Shown piece by piece: positions 18,129 to 27,054 of a stretch of DNA of 64,000 nt. A model generated the notes under the pieces. It saw only the letters and a list, made by a program, of their open reading frames with translations, was not told the origin of the DNA and searched no databases. This DNA is from Flavobacterium sp. CF136 (GTDB taxonomy: Bacteria; Bacteroidota; Bacteroidia; Flavobacteriales; Flavobacteriaceae): positions 1 through 64,000 of the forward strand of contig NZ_AKJZ01000022.1 in NCBI RefSeq assembly GCF_000282055.1, in the 5' to 3' direction. The position numbers and the translations under genes are program-made. The number at the start of each line of letters is the position of its first letter. Within the stretch, counting starts at the first letter, position 1.

Positions 18129-19475
18129 TTACACTACTCCCTGAGCAAGCATAGCATCAGCTACTTTAACAAACCCTGCAATATTCGCTCCTTTTACATA
18201 ATTAACATAACCATCTTTTCCCATACCGTATTTTTTACATTGATTATGAATCCCAACCATTATATCTTTTAATCTTAAATCTACTTCCTCACTTGTCCAA
18301 TTTAAACGAATTGAATTTTGTGTCATTTCCAGACCTGATGCAGCAACACCACCTGCATTTGCAGCCTTCCCGGGTGCAAATAATACTTTATTATCTAAAA
18401 ATAGTTTAATTGCATCTAATGTAGATGGCATATTTGCAGCCTCAGTCACACATAAGACGCCATTATCGATAAGCTTTTTAGCATCATCCCCATTTAATTC
18501 ATTTTGAGTAGCACACGGAATAGCAATATCAACTTTTACTTCCCACGGACTTTTACCTTTATGAAAAACTGCTTTTGGATATTTCTTAAGATAGGCCTCA
18601 GCTCTGTTATCACCACTTGCTCTCATTTCAAGCATATGCTCAATTTTATCTCCTGAGATTCCTTCTTCATCATAAATATAACCATCAGGTCCGGAAATTG
18701 TAACTACCTTCCCTCCTAATTCATTTATTTTTAAAGCAACACCCCATGCAACATTTCCAAATCCGGAAATTGACACTATTTTTCCTTTAATTTCCTGTCC
18801 AATAGTGCGTAACATTTGATCCGTAAAATAAACCACTCCATATCCAGTGGCTTCAGGTCTTATTAACGAGCCTCCGTAAGCAATTCCTTTTCCGGTCAAA
18901 ACACCGGTAAATTCATTTCTTATTCTTTTATACTGACCAAATAAATAACCAATTTCCCTTGCACCTACACCAATATCTCCTGCAGGAACATCTAAATCTG
19001 GTCCGATATGACGACACAATTCGGTCATAAATGATTGACAAAAACGCATTACCTCACCATCTGATTTACCTTCGGGATCAAAATCAGAACCTCCTTTTCC
19101 ACCACCCATCGGAAGTGTTGTCAGGCTATTTTTAAAAACCTGTTCAAAAGCCAAAAATTTTAAAACTGATAAATTTACGGTATGATGAAATCTAATCCCT
19201 CCTTTATAAGGTCCAATTGCGGAGTTCATCTGAATCCTAAAACCTCTGTTTACAATAATTTCTCCCTTATCATCAACCCATGGAACTCTAAATATTATAG
19301 AGCGTTCCGGTTCAGCAATCCTAAGAAGTAAGTTTTTTCCATCGTATTTTTTTCGTTCTGCAATAAATGGAATTACTGTTTCTGCAAATTCTCTAACAGC
19401 CTGAAGAAACTCAGGTTCGTTTGGGTTTTTTGACTCCACAAGAGCCATAAATTCATTTATTTTTTGTTCCATCAT
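18129..19475 (-). CDS. gdhA: Glutamate dehydrogenase (probably NADP-dependent)
   Basis: Interconverts 2-oxoglutarate plus ammonium and glutamate. At 448 residues it matches the hexameric short-form family. Seen: IGPYKGGIRFH near residue 88-97, catalytic LPMGGGKGGSDFDP (Lys127), DLDVPAGDIGVGAREIGY with the catalytic Asp near 167, and a Rossmann nucleotide-binding region with SGFGNVAWG. Coenzyme preference for NADPH is inferred from similarity to biosynthetic bacterial GdhA. A second Met lies at residue 2; the first is used here. A -7 box TACCTTTG sits at 19563-19570. The gap to the divergent gene (19476-19780) is AT-rich promoter sequence with nothing else recognisable. Confidence 0.95.
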   Translation of the reverse strand: MMEQKINEFMALVESKNPNEPEFLQAVREFAETVIPFIAERKKYDGKNLLLRIAEPERSIIFRVPWVDDKGEIIVNRGFRIQMNSAIGPYKGGIRFHHTVNLSVLKFLAFEQVFKNSLTTLPMGGGKGGSDFDPEGKSDGEVMRFCQSFMTELCRHIGPDLDVPAGDIGVGAREIGYLFGQYKRIRNEFTGVLTGKGIAYGGSLIRPEATGYGVVYFTDQMLRTIGQEIKGKIVSISGFGNVAWGVALKINELGGKVVTISGPDGYIYDEEGISGDKIEHMLEMRASGDNRAEAYLKKYPKAVFHKGKSPWEVKVDIAIPCATQNELNGDDAKKLIDNGVLCVTEAANMPSTLDAIKLFLDNKVLFAPGKAANAGGVAASGLEMTQNSIRLNWTSEEVDLRLKDIMVGIHNQCKKYGMGKDGYVNYVKGANIAGFVKVADAMLAQGVV

Positions 19476-19562
19476 TTTTTGAAATAATTATTTAAAACAA
19501 ACCAATATTTGTTCCTATCAAACAAGGAAATACATCCAAGAAAACGTTTTCGTTATTCAAAA

Positions 19563-19570
19563 CAAAGGTA
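19563..19570 (-). promoter_or_regulatory. Putative -7 box of gdhA
   Basis: TACCTTTG on the minus strand matches TAnnTTTG. It would give a leader of about 80 nt. No good -33 TTTG is seen at the expected distance. It lies in the 305-bp divergent promoter region 19476-19780, which otherwise holds only AT-rich sequence. Confidence 0.4.
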
Positions 19571-19764
19571 TATCAAAATCATAATTTAATGACGATTTTT
19601 ATAACATTTTTATTCGAATTATATATTTTCCAAACAAAATTAAAATCTGCTTTCACAACTATTTCTTTCCAACAAAAAACCTTAATTATATTTATCATTT
19701 TAAGTATATTGGTACTTATTTTTTAATTAGAGAATTAATTATTTTAAATAGTCTATGTTTTTTA

Positions 19765-19772
19765 TATATTTG
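19765..19772 (+). promoter_or_regulatory. Putative -7 box before the 19799 gene
   Basis: TATATTTG fits TAnnTTTG. Transcription would start about 19779, some 20 nt before the ATG at 19799. This favours the ATG over the upstream TTG at 19781, which would sit almost on the transcription start. Confidence 0.45.
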
Positions 19773-19798
19773 TTCCATATTTGAAAGCACAAAAACTC

Positions 19799-20581
19799 AT
19801 GTTCAAGCAGATAGCCCTTACATTTTTCGCCATATTAGGTATTACCACAACAACAAATGCACAGCTAGCTCATGAGATAGGTGTAATATTTGGTCCTGTT
19901 ACTTTTCAGTCAGACTATGGTCAAAGACATGATTTTTCAACAAACGTAGGGAATGCCGGATTTGGAATCGGAGTAATTCATTATTTAAACTTTTCTTCCG
20001 GTTCTTATGGAGGTTATTTTAATGAACATTTTAAAATTCGTTCTGAAATTTCCTTTAACAAACTTAATTTTCAGCATTTTGGAAAATGGATAGAAGGAAA
20101 ACCATCCGTCACTAAGGAAAAGCTCAAGGCCATGAGTGGCAAAACTACCTTACTTAATATAGGTTCTCAATTAGAATTTTCACCATTTATACCTATCCAC
20201 GATTTCGAAAACCACGTCGGCAGTTTATACCCATATTTTACCCTTGGAGTTATGGCAAGTTATTATAACACCGAAGCCAATTCTTCACTCGGTCCTTTAG
20301 GATTAGTAAGCACAACTCCAGATAAATATCTTATCCCTTCAGATGGACATCAATATGGTTTTTCAACAGAAAGCGGCGTTACAATTTCAGCTCTTCTTGG
20401 GGTTGGAGTTCATTATAAATTAAATGAAATGAATGATTTAATCTTTGAAGTACGCTATCAGGCTTTCAACTCAGATTGGATTGACGGTTTAAATACTAAT
20501 AGAGATCTTTACAAAGAAAACAAGTCAAATGATTCACAAGTTTGGTTTAATTTAGGATACTCACACTATTTAGAATTCTAA
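19799..20581 (+). CDS. Outer-membrane-like beta-barrel family protein, exported
   Basis: A 260-residue exported protein. I choose ATG 19799 because a typical signal peptide (MFKQIALTFFAILGITTTTNAQ) starts there; an in-frame TTG at 19781 would add six residues. After cleavage the protein is rich in alternating polar/aromatic strands and Gly (GFGIGVIHYLNF, GYFNEHFKIRSEISF, ALLGVGVHYKLN, LIFEVRYQAF), consistent with a small outer membrane beta-barrel. It resembles a flavobacterial conserved family without an assigned function (I recall a THC0290_0291-type name, not verified). It is monocistronic, ending at a strong bidirectional terminator. Confidence 0.78.
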   Translation: MFKQIALTFFAILGITTTTNAQLAHEIGVIFGPVTFQSDYGQRHDFSTNVGNAGFGIGVIHYLNFSSGSYGGYFNEHFKIRSEISFNKLNFQHFGKWIEGKPSVTKEKLKAMSGKTTLLNIGSQLEFSPFIPIHDFENHVGSLYPYFTLGVMASYYNTEANSSLGPLGLVSTTPDKYLIPSDGHQYGFSTESGVTISALLGVGVHYKLNEMNDLIFEVRYQAFNSDWIDGLNTNRDLYKENKSNDSQVWFNLGYSHYLEF

Positions 20582-20598
20582 AATATTAAAATATCAAT

Positions 20599-20641
20599 AA
20601 AGCAAAAACCCCAATTCTTACAAATTGGGGTTTTGCTTTTT
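20599..20641. terminator. Bidirectional terminator between convergent genes
   Basis: AAAGCAAAAACCCCAATT (20599-20616) pairs with its complement at 20623-20639, flanked by T runs in both directions. It serves the plus-strand barrel gene and the minus-strand cystathionine gamma-synthase-like gene. Confidence 0.9.
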
Positions 20642-21783
20642 TATGCTAATGCCTGTTCTAAATCAGCTATTAAATCTTCTGCATCTTCGATACCAACACT
20701 TAGTCTAACCAAATCATCCGTAATACCTACTTCCGCCCTTTTATCAGCCGGAATTGAAGCATGGGTCATCAAAGCAGGGTGATTTGCTAAAGATTCCACT
20801 CCTCCTAAAGATTCTGCAAGAGTAAATACTTTCAGCTTTTCTAAAAATGCAATTGAATCCTCTTTTTTTCCTGAAACAAAAGTAAAAGAAACCATTCCGC
20901 CAAAAGCCTTCATTTGTTTTTTGGCAATATCATGAAACGGATGGTTTTTTAATCCCGGATAATAAACCGTTTTTATCTTTGGATGTTTGGTTAAATATTC
21001 AACTACTTTTTCTCCATTTTCACAATGTCTTTGAACTCTGAGAGAAAGTGTTTTTATTCCTCTTAAAACCAAAAAACTATCCATAGGACCAAGTGTGGCT
21101 CCGGTTGCAAATTGTTGAAAATGCAATTGCTCTCCTAAGGCTTCATCATTTACAATTAATGCGCCGGCAATAACATCAGAGTGTCCTCCTAAATATTTTG
21201 TAGCCGAATGCATCACGATATCAGCACCTAAATCAAGTGGTTTTTGCAAATAGGGAGTTGCAAAAGTATTATCAACTGCCAGCCAAATTTTATGTTCTTT
21301 GGTAATTTTGGCAACTTCTTCAATATCTGCCAGTTTCATTAACGGATTCGTAGGAGTTTCAATCCAAACCAATTTTGTATTTTCGTTAATCAAAGACTTT
21401 AATTTTGTGATATCTGTCATATCAACAAAATGGAATTTAATTCCGGAATCTTTATAAATTCTTGTAAACATTCTGTAAGTTCCGCCATATAAATCATCCA
21501 TGGCAATTACCTCGTCTCCAGCTTTAAATGCTCTCAAAATACAGTCTGTCGCAGCGAGACCCGATGAAAATGCCAAACCACGTGTTCCATTTTCGATACT
21601 TGCCAAAGCATTTTCTAATGCTGTACGGGTAGGATTTGATGCTCTGCTGTACTCATAATCACCCAAAGGCTGCCCTGGACTTGTCTGAATATAAGTTGAA
21701 GTTTGATAAACCGGAGGCATTACTGCTCCCGTAGTTGGATCATGATGTTGACCACCGTGTATTACTTTAGTATTGAATTTCAT
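20641..21783 (-). CDS. Cystathionine gamma-synthase/lyase-type PLP enzyme
   Basis: Cys/Met-metabolism PLP family enzyme, 380 residues from the start chosen. An ATG at 21819 would add 12 residues, but that codon lies inside a -7 promoter box (21817-21824), and family members begin at the equivalent of MKFNTKVIHGG, so 21783 is preferred. Seen: PVYQTSTYIQ, YEYSRASNPTR with the PLP-phosphate contacts, and SATKYLGGHSDV with Schiff-base Lys about 196. Such enzymes make cystathionine from an acylated homoserine plus cysteine, or cleave cystathionine; which one cannot be told from sequence. The closing region PALMTHASIP and VRLSVGIED is the normal family end. It is cytoplasmic and appears monocistronic. 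Confidence 0.9.
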   Translation of the reverse strand: MKFNTKVIHGGQHHDPTTGAVMPPVYQTSTYIQTSPGQPLGDYEYSRASNPTRTALENALASIENGTRGLAFSSGLAATDCILRAFKAGDEVIAMDDLYGGTYRMFTRIYKDSGIKFHFVDMTDITKLKSLINENTKLVWIETPTNPLMKLADIEEVAKITKEHKIWLAVDNTFATPYLQKPLDLGADIVMHSATKYLGGHSDVIAGALIVNDEALGEQLHFQQFATGATLGPMDSFLVLRGIKTLSLRVQRHCENGEKVVEYLTKHPKIKTVYYPGLKNHPFHDIAKKQMKAFGGMVSFTFVSGKKEDSIAFLEKLKVFTLAESLGGVESLANHPALMTHASIPADKRAEVGITDDLVRLSVGIEDAEDLIADLEQALA

Positions 21784-21816
21784 ATAGTTACAGTTTTTAA
21801 ATACTTGAATATTGTA

Positions 21817-21824
21817 CAAATTTA
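21817..21824 (-). promoter_or_regulatory. -7 box that decides the start of the gamma-synthase gene
   Basis: TAAATTTG on the minus strand fits TAnnTTTG. Transcription would begin about 21810, downstream of the ATG at 21819, so translation must begin at 21783. Confidence 0.5.
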
Positions 21825-21858
21825 CCGTTTAATTTATTCTAATCCTGATGCAACTTCT

Positions 21859-21866
21859 TACCTTTG
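21859..21866 (+). promoter_or_regulatory. Putative -7 box of the 21889 lipoprotein gene
   Basis: TACCTTTG fits TAnnTTTG and lies 22 nt upstream of the ATG, giving a leader of roughly 16 nt. No clear -33 box is seen. Confidence 0.45.
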
Positions 21867-21888
21867 TATATAATTAACACTTTTAGAT

Positions 21889-22632
21889 ATGAAACAGCAT
21901 ATTTTTTTAGTCTTTTTGTTTTTGATATTCATTAGCTGTAACAAAGAGCTTTCATTTAAGAATGAAACATTTAAGAAAAAATCTGCCTTACCCTGCAAAA
22001 CAGATTGTCCTCAAATTACAATCGATATTCCTGTAGCAAAAAATATTCCTGTAGTAGCAGACAGCATCAATAAAAAAATATTAAGCGTTTTAAAGGAAAT
22101 TGTTTATTTTGGAGAAAGACCGTCTGAAGCAAAAGATTACAACAGTCTTGCTGCTTCTTTTATTACTTCATACGAAGAAATGCATAAAAAATTTCCAGGC
22201 GAAACATTTGGTTGGGAAGCAAAAATCAAAGGAAATGTCGAATACCAATCAGGTCAAATTTTAAACATTAAACTCGACCATTATACTTTTACAGGCGGTG
22301 CACACGGCTATCAGGGATTCCGTTCCTTACTATTCAATCCTAAAACAGGAAAAATCATTTTTAGTGATCAGCTTTTTAAAAACGAAAAAGAATTTAAGGC
22401 TTTCGCCGAAAAAGAATTCCGAAACAAATATAAAATTCCAGCCAAAGCAAATATAAACGTAACTGGTTTGATGTTCGAAAAAGACACCTTTCAATTGCCC
22501 CAAAATATTTTTTATACAGATGAAGGTCTTCTCTTATATTACAATTCATACGAAGCTGCTTCGTATGCCGACGGACCAAAAGAACTTTTATTTCCGTATG
22601 AGAAGATCAATAAATATTTGAAATTTAAATAG
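21889..22632 (+). CDS. Lipoprotein with DUF3298/RsiV-like C-terminal domain
   Basis: A 247-residue lipoprotein: a hydrophobic leader (MKQHIFLVFLFLIF) ends in the lipobox ISC, with the lipid-attachment Cys17. After a charged linker with two cysteines (CKTDC) it contains a DUF4163/DUF3298 pair, recognised by YTFTGGAHGYQGFRSLLFNPKTGK followed by LFKNEKEF and LLLYYNSYEAASYADG. The same domain occurs in RsiV, where it binds lysozyme, and in many envelope lipoproteins of unknown role. It is monocistronic, with its own -7 box. Lipidation and domain are well supported; the biological role is unknown. Confidence 0.83.
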   Translation: MKQHIFLVFLFLIFISCNKELSFKNETFKKKSALPCKTDCPQITIDIPVAKNIPVVADSINKKILSVLKEIVYFGERPSEAKDYNSLAASFITSYEEMHKKFPGETFGWEAKIKGNVEYQSGQILNIKLDHYTFTGGAHGYQGFRSLLFNPKTGKIIFSDQLFKNEKEFKAFAEKEFRNKYKIPAKANINVTGLMFEKDTFQLPQNIFYTDEGLLLYYNSYEAASYADGPKELLFPYEKINKYLKFK

Positions 22633-22696
22633 AAATAATTCAGCCAAAGTTATACACACTGCAGTGTACCTCTACAGAAAAACCTTAGAACCTTTG

Positions 22697-23848
22697 TTAC
22701 TTTGAACCTTCCTGAAAATCATATTTCATTTTTCTCAAAATTCGTAATGCTTCTTTAAACGATAAATATACTTGCCCAAATGGTTTTAAAAGCAATTTGG
22801 CATCAATCAGTTTTTGCTTGGCATCATCAAAACCATTTAAATAACAAATCATAAAAGTTGAAGGAAGGTTTTCTAAATCTTTAGATTCACGGTTTGACAA
22901 AGGAAATCCTTTTTGCAATTTTTGAAGCAATGCTATATTCGAATTGTAAATATGAAACAACATTCGTTTATTGAATTCCGGAGGCTGAAAAAGCATTTCA
23001 CGATCAATTTTATAATAGCCATTATCAAAAAAATGCAATGTTTGTTTTTCTAAAGGATAATAACTGGTTTTATCATTTAATCCTAGCGGAACATACTCTG
23101 TTATAGTAAAACTATCATCATCAAATACAATCGTAACCACATCCTGAGCCGAATAAAAAAGTTTGATCTGCTCATTGATTAATTCAATATCAACACGGGA
23201 AAGAAAGGTTTTATCTCTCGATTTTTTAGGTACACCAGCCCAGCAGATTACAAACAATTCTTTAAAAACACGATATTTAGGCGACATATCTTTATGTCTG
23301 AAATTCATAAAATCGAATACCCCGTCAAGTGTGTATTGAATACTGTTTCGGGAACTATTCTCGATGCCGATAACCGTTTCAGTATTCTGGTAATTTTTTT
23401 CGATTTCACCTTCGACCGGAACCGAATTACTGCCACGTCTTATAAAAACACTATTAGCCAGAATGGTATGGATTCCTTTTTTGAAATAGGATATTTTACT
23501 TTTGGGTTTAATGGTTACCAATCCAATCACCTTGTCTTTTGGAAGATTTGGAAAAGGTACATTTTCATATTGAATCTTAGGAGGATTTTCAAGAAAGGCA
23601 TTTACCAGATTCTGAATTCGGCTATCATCAAAAAAATCATCTCCCACAATTTCATTGTCCTGATCTTCAACCCCAACAACGATATAAGAATTATTGGTTG
23701 GATTTGAATTGGATAAAGCACAAATATGTTTTAAGAACTTTCCTTTTCCTTCGCGAGAATGCAAATTTAACTGCCTTTTTTTATCATAAAAACTACTCTC
23801 ATCATTATGTGCAAGCAGGTTTTTTATTAAAAGGCGTTTATTGATCAT
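22697..23848 (-). CDS. AlbA_2 (Schlafen-like) domain protein
   Basis: A 383-residue cytoplasmic protein. The N-terminal 150 residues form an AlbA_2 domain: FLKHICALSNSNP then YIVVGVEDQDNEIVGDD, the recurring ALANT..G-type pattern of this putative nucleic-acid-binding fold, and VIGLVTIKPKSK. The middle and C-terminal parts (about 170-380) are unlike anything I can name and lack the winged helix often fused to AlbA_2 proteins. Such proteins are usually called ATP-binding or transcriptional regulators, mostly without proof. The neighbours (lipoprotein, SDR) do not suggest a role; no toxin, restriction or phage genes lie near. Spacer 23849-23926 contains AT-rich repeats around CTTAGATC/GATCTAAG. 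Confidence 0.75.
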   Translation of the reverse strand: MINKRLLIKNLLAHNDESSFYDKKRQLNLHSREGKGKFLKHICALSNSNPTNNSYIVVGVEDQDNEIVGDDFFDDSRIQNLVNAFLENPPKIQYENVPFPNLPKDKVIGLVTIKPKSKISYFKKGIHTILANSVFIRRGSNSVPVEGEIEKNYQNTETVIGIENSSRNSIQYTLDGVFDFMNFRHKDMSPKYRVFKELFVICWAGVPKKSRDKTFLSRVDIELINEQIKLFYSAQDVVTIVFDDDSFTITEYVPLGLNDKTSYYPLEKQTLHFFDNGYYKIDREMLFQPPEFNKRMLFHIYNSNIALLQKLQKGFPLSNRESKDLENLPSTFMICYLNGFDDAKQKLIDAKLLLKPFGQVYLSFKEALRILRKMKYDFQEGSK

Positions 23849-23926
23849 TTATTTTAGACTTCTTAGATTATTGGATTTTTAGATTTCTTAGATCTTAATA
23901 AGATTTAAAGATCTAAGAATTTTTAT

Positions 23927-24682
23927 TTAAATATTTTTCTTAACAATCGTTGATGATGCCTGCGCAGTACACATGACAACTAAGTCTGCAATATTTACAT
24001 GATACGGTCTTGACACCACAAAATGAATTATATCTGCAATATCTCCAGCCTGTAATGGGTCGAAACCTTTATAAACATTTGAAGCCCTCTCAACATCACC
24101 TTTAAAACGTACTTCGCTAAACTCTGTAGCAACCAATCCGGGATGAATACCTCCCACTTTTATTCCGTATGGATTCAAATCGATTCGCATTCCCTGAGTA
24201 ATTGCATCTACAGCGTGTTTTGACCCACAATATACATTACCGTTCGGGTAAACTTCTTTTGCAGCTGTTGATCCAATGTTAATTATATGCCCTGATTTCC
24301 TTTCAGTCATTTGAGGAATAATCGCTTTCGAAACATACAAAAGTCCTTTTACATTAATGTCTATCATTGCATCCCAATCATCCAAATCTCCGTTTTGAAT
24401 TGGGTCTAATCCATGAGCATTTCCTGCATTATTTATTAAAACGTCAATTTGAGAAAAATATTCCGGTAATGAATTTATACTTTCAAGAACGCCGTTTTTA
24501 TCACGGACATCAAAGACTAAAGAATGTACTTCTGTATATTCCGAGAGTTCTTTTTCGAGTTCAATTAACCGTTCTTTACGTCTTCCGCAAATAATAATTT
24601 TATAATGATTTCTGGCAAATATCTGAGCCGTTGCTTTTCCAATTCCGCTAGTAGCTCCAGTAATTAAAACTGTTTTTTTCAT
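23927..24682 (-). CDS. SDR-family oxidoreductase (YdfG-like)
   Basis: A 251-residue classical short-chain dehydrogenase/reductase with an N-terminal nucleotide-binding motif TGATSGIG (9-15) and a following CGRRKERL basic stretch that suggests NADP(H). Also seen: NNAG near 84-87, catalytic Ser138 (NIGST) and Tyr151/Lys155 (VYCGSKHA). The overall pattern (QIDVLINNAG, GIHPGLVATEF) is closest to the 3-hydroxy-acid/serine dehydrogenase YdfG group, but substrate cannot be assigned. It is cytoplasmic. The 203-bp spacer upstream contains inverted repeats (24714-24838). Family confidence is high, substrate low. Confidence 0.88.
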   Translation of the reverse strand: MKKTVLITGATSGIGKATAQIFARNHYKIIICGRRKERLIELEKELSEYTEVHSLVFDVRDKNGVLESINSLPEYFSQIDVLINNAGNAHGLDPIQNGDLDDWDAMIDINVKGLLYVSKAIIPQMTERKSGHIINIGSTAAKEVYPNGNVYCGSKHAVDAITQGMRIDLNPYGIKVGGIHPGLVATEFSEVRFKGDVERASNVYKGFDPLQAGDIADIIHFVVSRPYHVNIADLVVMCTAQASSTIVKKNI

Positions 24683-24713
24683 TCTGATATTTTAGTTTGT
24701 TTTTTGTTTTAAC

Positions 24714-24838
24714 ACATAGAAACATAGTTTTAAAAACTTAAAAAGGCGTTTCACTTGCATGAAGACACATAGCTATGTGAAAATGATTTGTCATTTATTT
24801 TTACCTTCTCAAAACAATAAATCTATGTTTCTATATGT
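24714..24838. repeat. Nested palindromes in the 24683-24885 spacer
   Basis: ACATAGAAACATAG (24714-24727) pairs with CTATGTTTCTATATGT (24823-24838), enclosing a perfect 14-bp palindrome CACATAGCTATGTG (24766-24779). No ORF or promoter box is obvious in this spacer. The inner palindrome could be an operator or the loop of a larger foldback. Confidence 0.55.
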
Positions 24839-24885
24839 TTATTTTTTAGCTGAACACTTAAAACTGAATACTGACCACTACTATT

Positions 24886-25758
24886 CTAAGGCACATCATT
24901 ACCCATGCTTTCAGTCCAGATAGCAAACCAGTCTTCTTTATCCAAATCCAATTCTACCGCTTTAATCAATGACTGAATCCTGGCCACGTTTACAGTTCCG
25001 GCAATCGGAATAACCCCTGCCGGATGTTTTAAAATCCAGGCAAGTAAAAGGGTATCAGATCCTAAATGATATTTTTCAACCAGAGTAGAAAGTAATTTTT
25101 TTAAACGTCGTGTTTTCTTGGTATCCTCTCTAAAAACAGTCCCAAGCGGATTCCATGACAATGGTCTGATTTTGTGCATTTGCATGTAATCAAAACTTCC
25201 GTCAGTCATAGCTTCAAAATGGGTTGCCGAAAATTGTACCTGATTAAAACTTACCTCGGTTTTCTGACGGATCAATTCAGTTTGAGAACTTGTAAAATTC
25301 GAAAGGCCAAAATCAATAATTTTTCCTTCCGATTTCAACTTTTCAACTGCTTCTGCAATTTCATCAGCCTGCATCAAAGGACTTGGTCTGTGCAGCAAAA
25401 AAACATCTACATAATCTGTTTTTAGCTTTTTAAGGGATTCCTCAACTGACCAAATAATATATTCTTTCGAATAATCATAATGTTTGATTTTATTTTTACG
25501 ATTTTCAGCAATCATCTGAATACCGCATTTGGTAATTAATTGCACTTTTTCTCTCGAAATTTTACTCGCTTTAAATGCTTTTCCAAAATCTGCTTCGGTA
25601 GTATATGATCCGTAAATATCGGCATGATCAAAAGTAGTAATTTTATTTTCGACACAAAGCTGTATCGTACTTTCCATCTCTTTGTTTGTAAGATTTTTAT
25701 CCCAAACACCCCAATTCATAGTACCTGAAATTATAGGTGACAATAGTGTTTTGCTCAT
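24886..25758 (-). CDS. Aldo/keto reductase (YdhF-like)
   Basis: A 290-residue NADPH-dependent aldo/keto reductase, (alpha/beta)8 barrel. The catalytic tetrad is complete: Asp44 and Tyr49 (TFDHADIYGSY), Lys77 (VQLITKCGI) and His123 (VDVFLLHRPSP). NADPH binding residues are suggested by VIPIAGTVNVARIQ near the C-terminus. The sequence resembles the E. coli YdhF branch of oxidoreductases, whose natural substrate is not settled. The same-strand SDR downstream is separated by about 200 bp of palindromic sequence, so an operon is uncertain. Upstream, the bat operon diverges. Confidence 0.88.
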   Translation of the reverse strand: MSKTLLSPIISGTMNWGVWDKNLTNKEMESTIQLCVENKITTFDHADIYGSYTTEADFGKAFKASKISREKVQLITKCGIQMIAENRKNKIKHYDYSKEYIIWSVEESLKKLKTDYVDVFLLHRPSPLMQADEIAEAVEKLKSEGKIIDFGLSNFTSSQTELIRQKTEVSFNQVQFSATHFEAMTDGSFDYMQMHKIRPLSWNPLGTVFREDTKKTRRLKKLLSTLVEKYHLGSDTLLLAWILKHPAGVIPIAGTVNVARIQSLIKAVELDLDKEDWFAIWTESMGNDVP

Positions 25759-25970
25759 GTTTTTATTATGTTATTTTCAATGATATTTATGTGCTGATAA
25801 AGCATAATCATCAAAGTTCTTAAAAATATAAAAATAGAATCACAATTCGTCCTTAAAATTAAGTCGTTGGTCGAAGTTTTAACCATTCTTTAACATCTTA
25901 CTTCTCAAAAAATATTCAATTTGCACTCTCAAAAGTTAGGCATAAAAATCAAGGTTTTAAAAATATTTAT

Positions 25971-26975
25971 ATGGAAGAAAATACAACGACTTTAGACATT
26001 AGAGCGATAAATGAAAAAATTGAGAGAGAAAGTGCTTTTATAGACCTTCTTACAATGGAAATGAACAAAGTTATTGTGGGCCAGAAACATATGGTCGAAC
26101 GTTTATTAATCGGACTTTTAGGGCAAGGGCATATTTTACTTGAAGGTGTTCCCGGACTGGCCAAAACTTTAGCGATAAACACTTTGTCACAGGCTGTACA
26201 AGGTTCTTTCAGCCGTATTCAGTTTACTCCTGACTTATTACCTGCCGATGTTGTTGGTACAATGATTTACAACATCAAAGCAAACGAATTTTCGATTAAA
26301 AAAGGACCAATTTTTGCAAATTTCGTCCTTGCCGATGAGATTAACCGTGCTCCGGCAAAGGTACAATCAGCACTTTTGGAGGCGATGCAGGAAAAGCAGG
26401 TTACAATTGGCGACACTACTTTCAAACTAGATCGTCCGTTTTTAGTCCTTGCAACTCAAAACCCTGTTGAGCAGGAAGGAACCTATCAGCTTCCTGAAGC
26501 ACAAGTCGATCGTTTTATGTTGAAAACGGTAATTGACTACCCAAAAATAGATGAAGAACGTTTTGTAATTCGTCAGAACTTAAAAGGAAGTTACGAAAAA
26601 GTAAATCCGGTAGTTTCAGTTGAGCAAATTTTGCGTGCACAGGAAGCTGTTCGTGAAGTTTACATGGACGAAAAAATCGAAAAATATATTTTAGATATCA
26701 TATTTGCAACCCGTTATCCGGAAAAATACAAACTAGCCGACCTAAAACCACTTATTAGTTTTGGAGCATCACCACGTGGAAGTATCAATTTAGCTAATGC
26801 AGCAAAATGCTACGCTTTTATCAAACGTCGCGGATATGTAATCCCGGAAGATGTTCGTGCTGTTGTACATGATGTTTTACGTCACAGAGTTGGGATAACC
26901 TATGAGGCTGAAGCCGAAAATATTACTTCTGTAGACATTATCAACAAAATCGTAAACGAGATTGAAGTACCTTAA
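25971..26975 (+). CDS. MoxR-family AAA+ ATPase, first gene of the bat operon
   Basis: A 334-residue cytoplasmic AAA+ chaperone-like ATPase. Walker A is GVPGLAKT (Lys65), Walker B LADEINRAP (Asp122-Glu123), sensor 1 ATQNPVEQEGTY, and a C-terminal lid domain with SFGASPRGSINLANAAK. MoxR proteins act with von Willebrand factor A proteins, here BatA and BatB, in assembling or maturing partner complexes. In the same operon follow DUF58, a BatD-like protein and BatA-E. The gap to the divergent aldo/keto reductase (25759-25970) should contain the promoter, but I see no good two-box match. Confidence 0.93.
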   Translation: MEENTTTLDIRAINEKIERESAFIDLLTMEMNKVIVGQKHMVERLLIGLLGQGHILLEGVPGLAKTLAINTLSQAVQGSFSRIQFTPDLLPADVVGTMIYNIKANEFSIKKGPIFANFVLADEINRAPAKVQSALLEAMQEKQVTIGDTTFKLDRPFLVLATQNPVEQEGTYQLPEAQVDRFMLKTVIDYPKIDEERFVIRQNLKGSYEKVNPVVSVEQILRAQEAVREVYMDEKIEKYILDIIFATRYPEKYKLADLKPLISFGASPRGSINLANAAKCYAFIKRRGYVIPEDVRAVVHDVLRHRVGITYEAEAENITSVDIINKIVNEIEVP

Positions 26976-26988
26976 AAATTTGTTTAAT

Positions 26989-27032
26989 GTTTCAGGTTTC
27001 AAGTTGTCGTAAGCGAACTTGAAACCTGAAAC
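26989..27032. repeat. Perfect 17-bp inverted repeat between moxR and the DUF58 gene
   Basis: GTTTCAGGTTTCAAGTT (26989-27005) is exactly complementary to 27016-27032. In RNA it would form a strong hairpin with a 10-nt loop, without a following T tract, so it is a spacer element rather than a terminator. Confidence 0.75.
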
Positions 27033-27054
27033 TTTTAAACTTTAAACAAATAAA

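Noticed and set aside
22697..23848. Anti-phage defence island around the AlbA_2 gene
   Set aside because: No nuclease, restriction, toxin or mobile gene nearby; neighbours are a lipoprotein and oxidoreductases.
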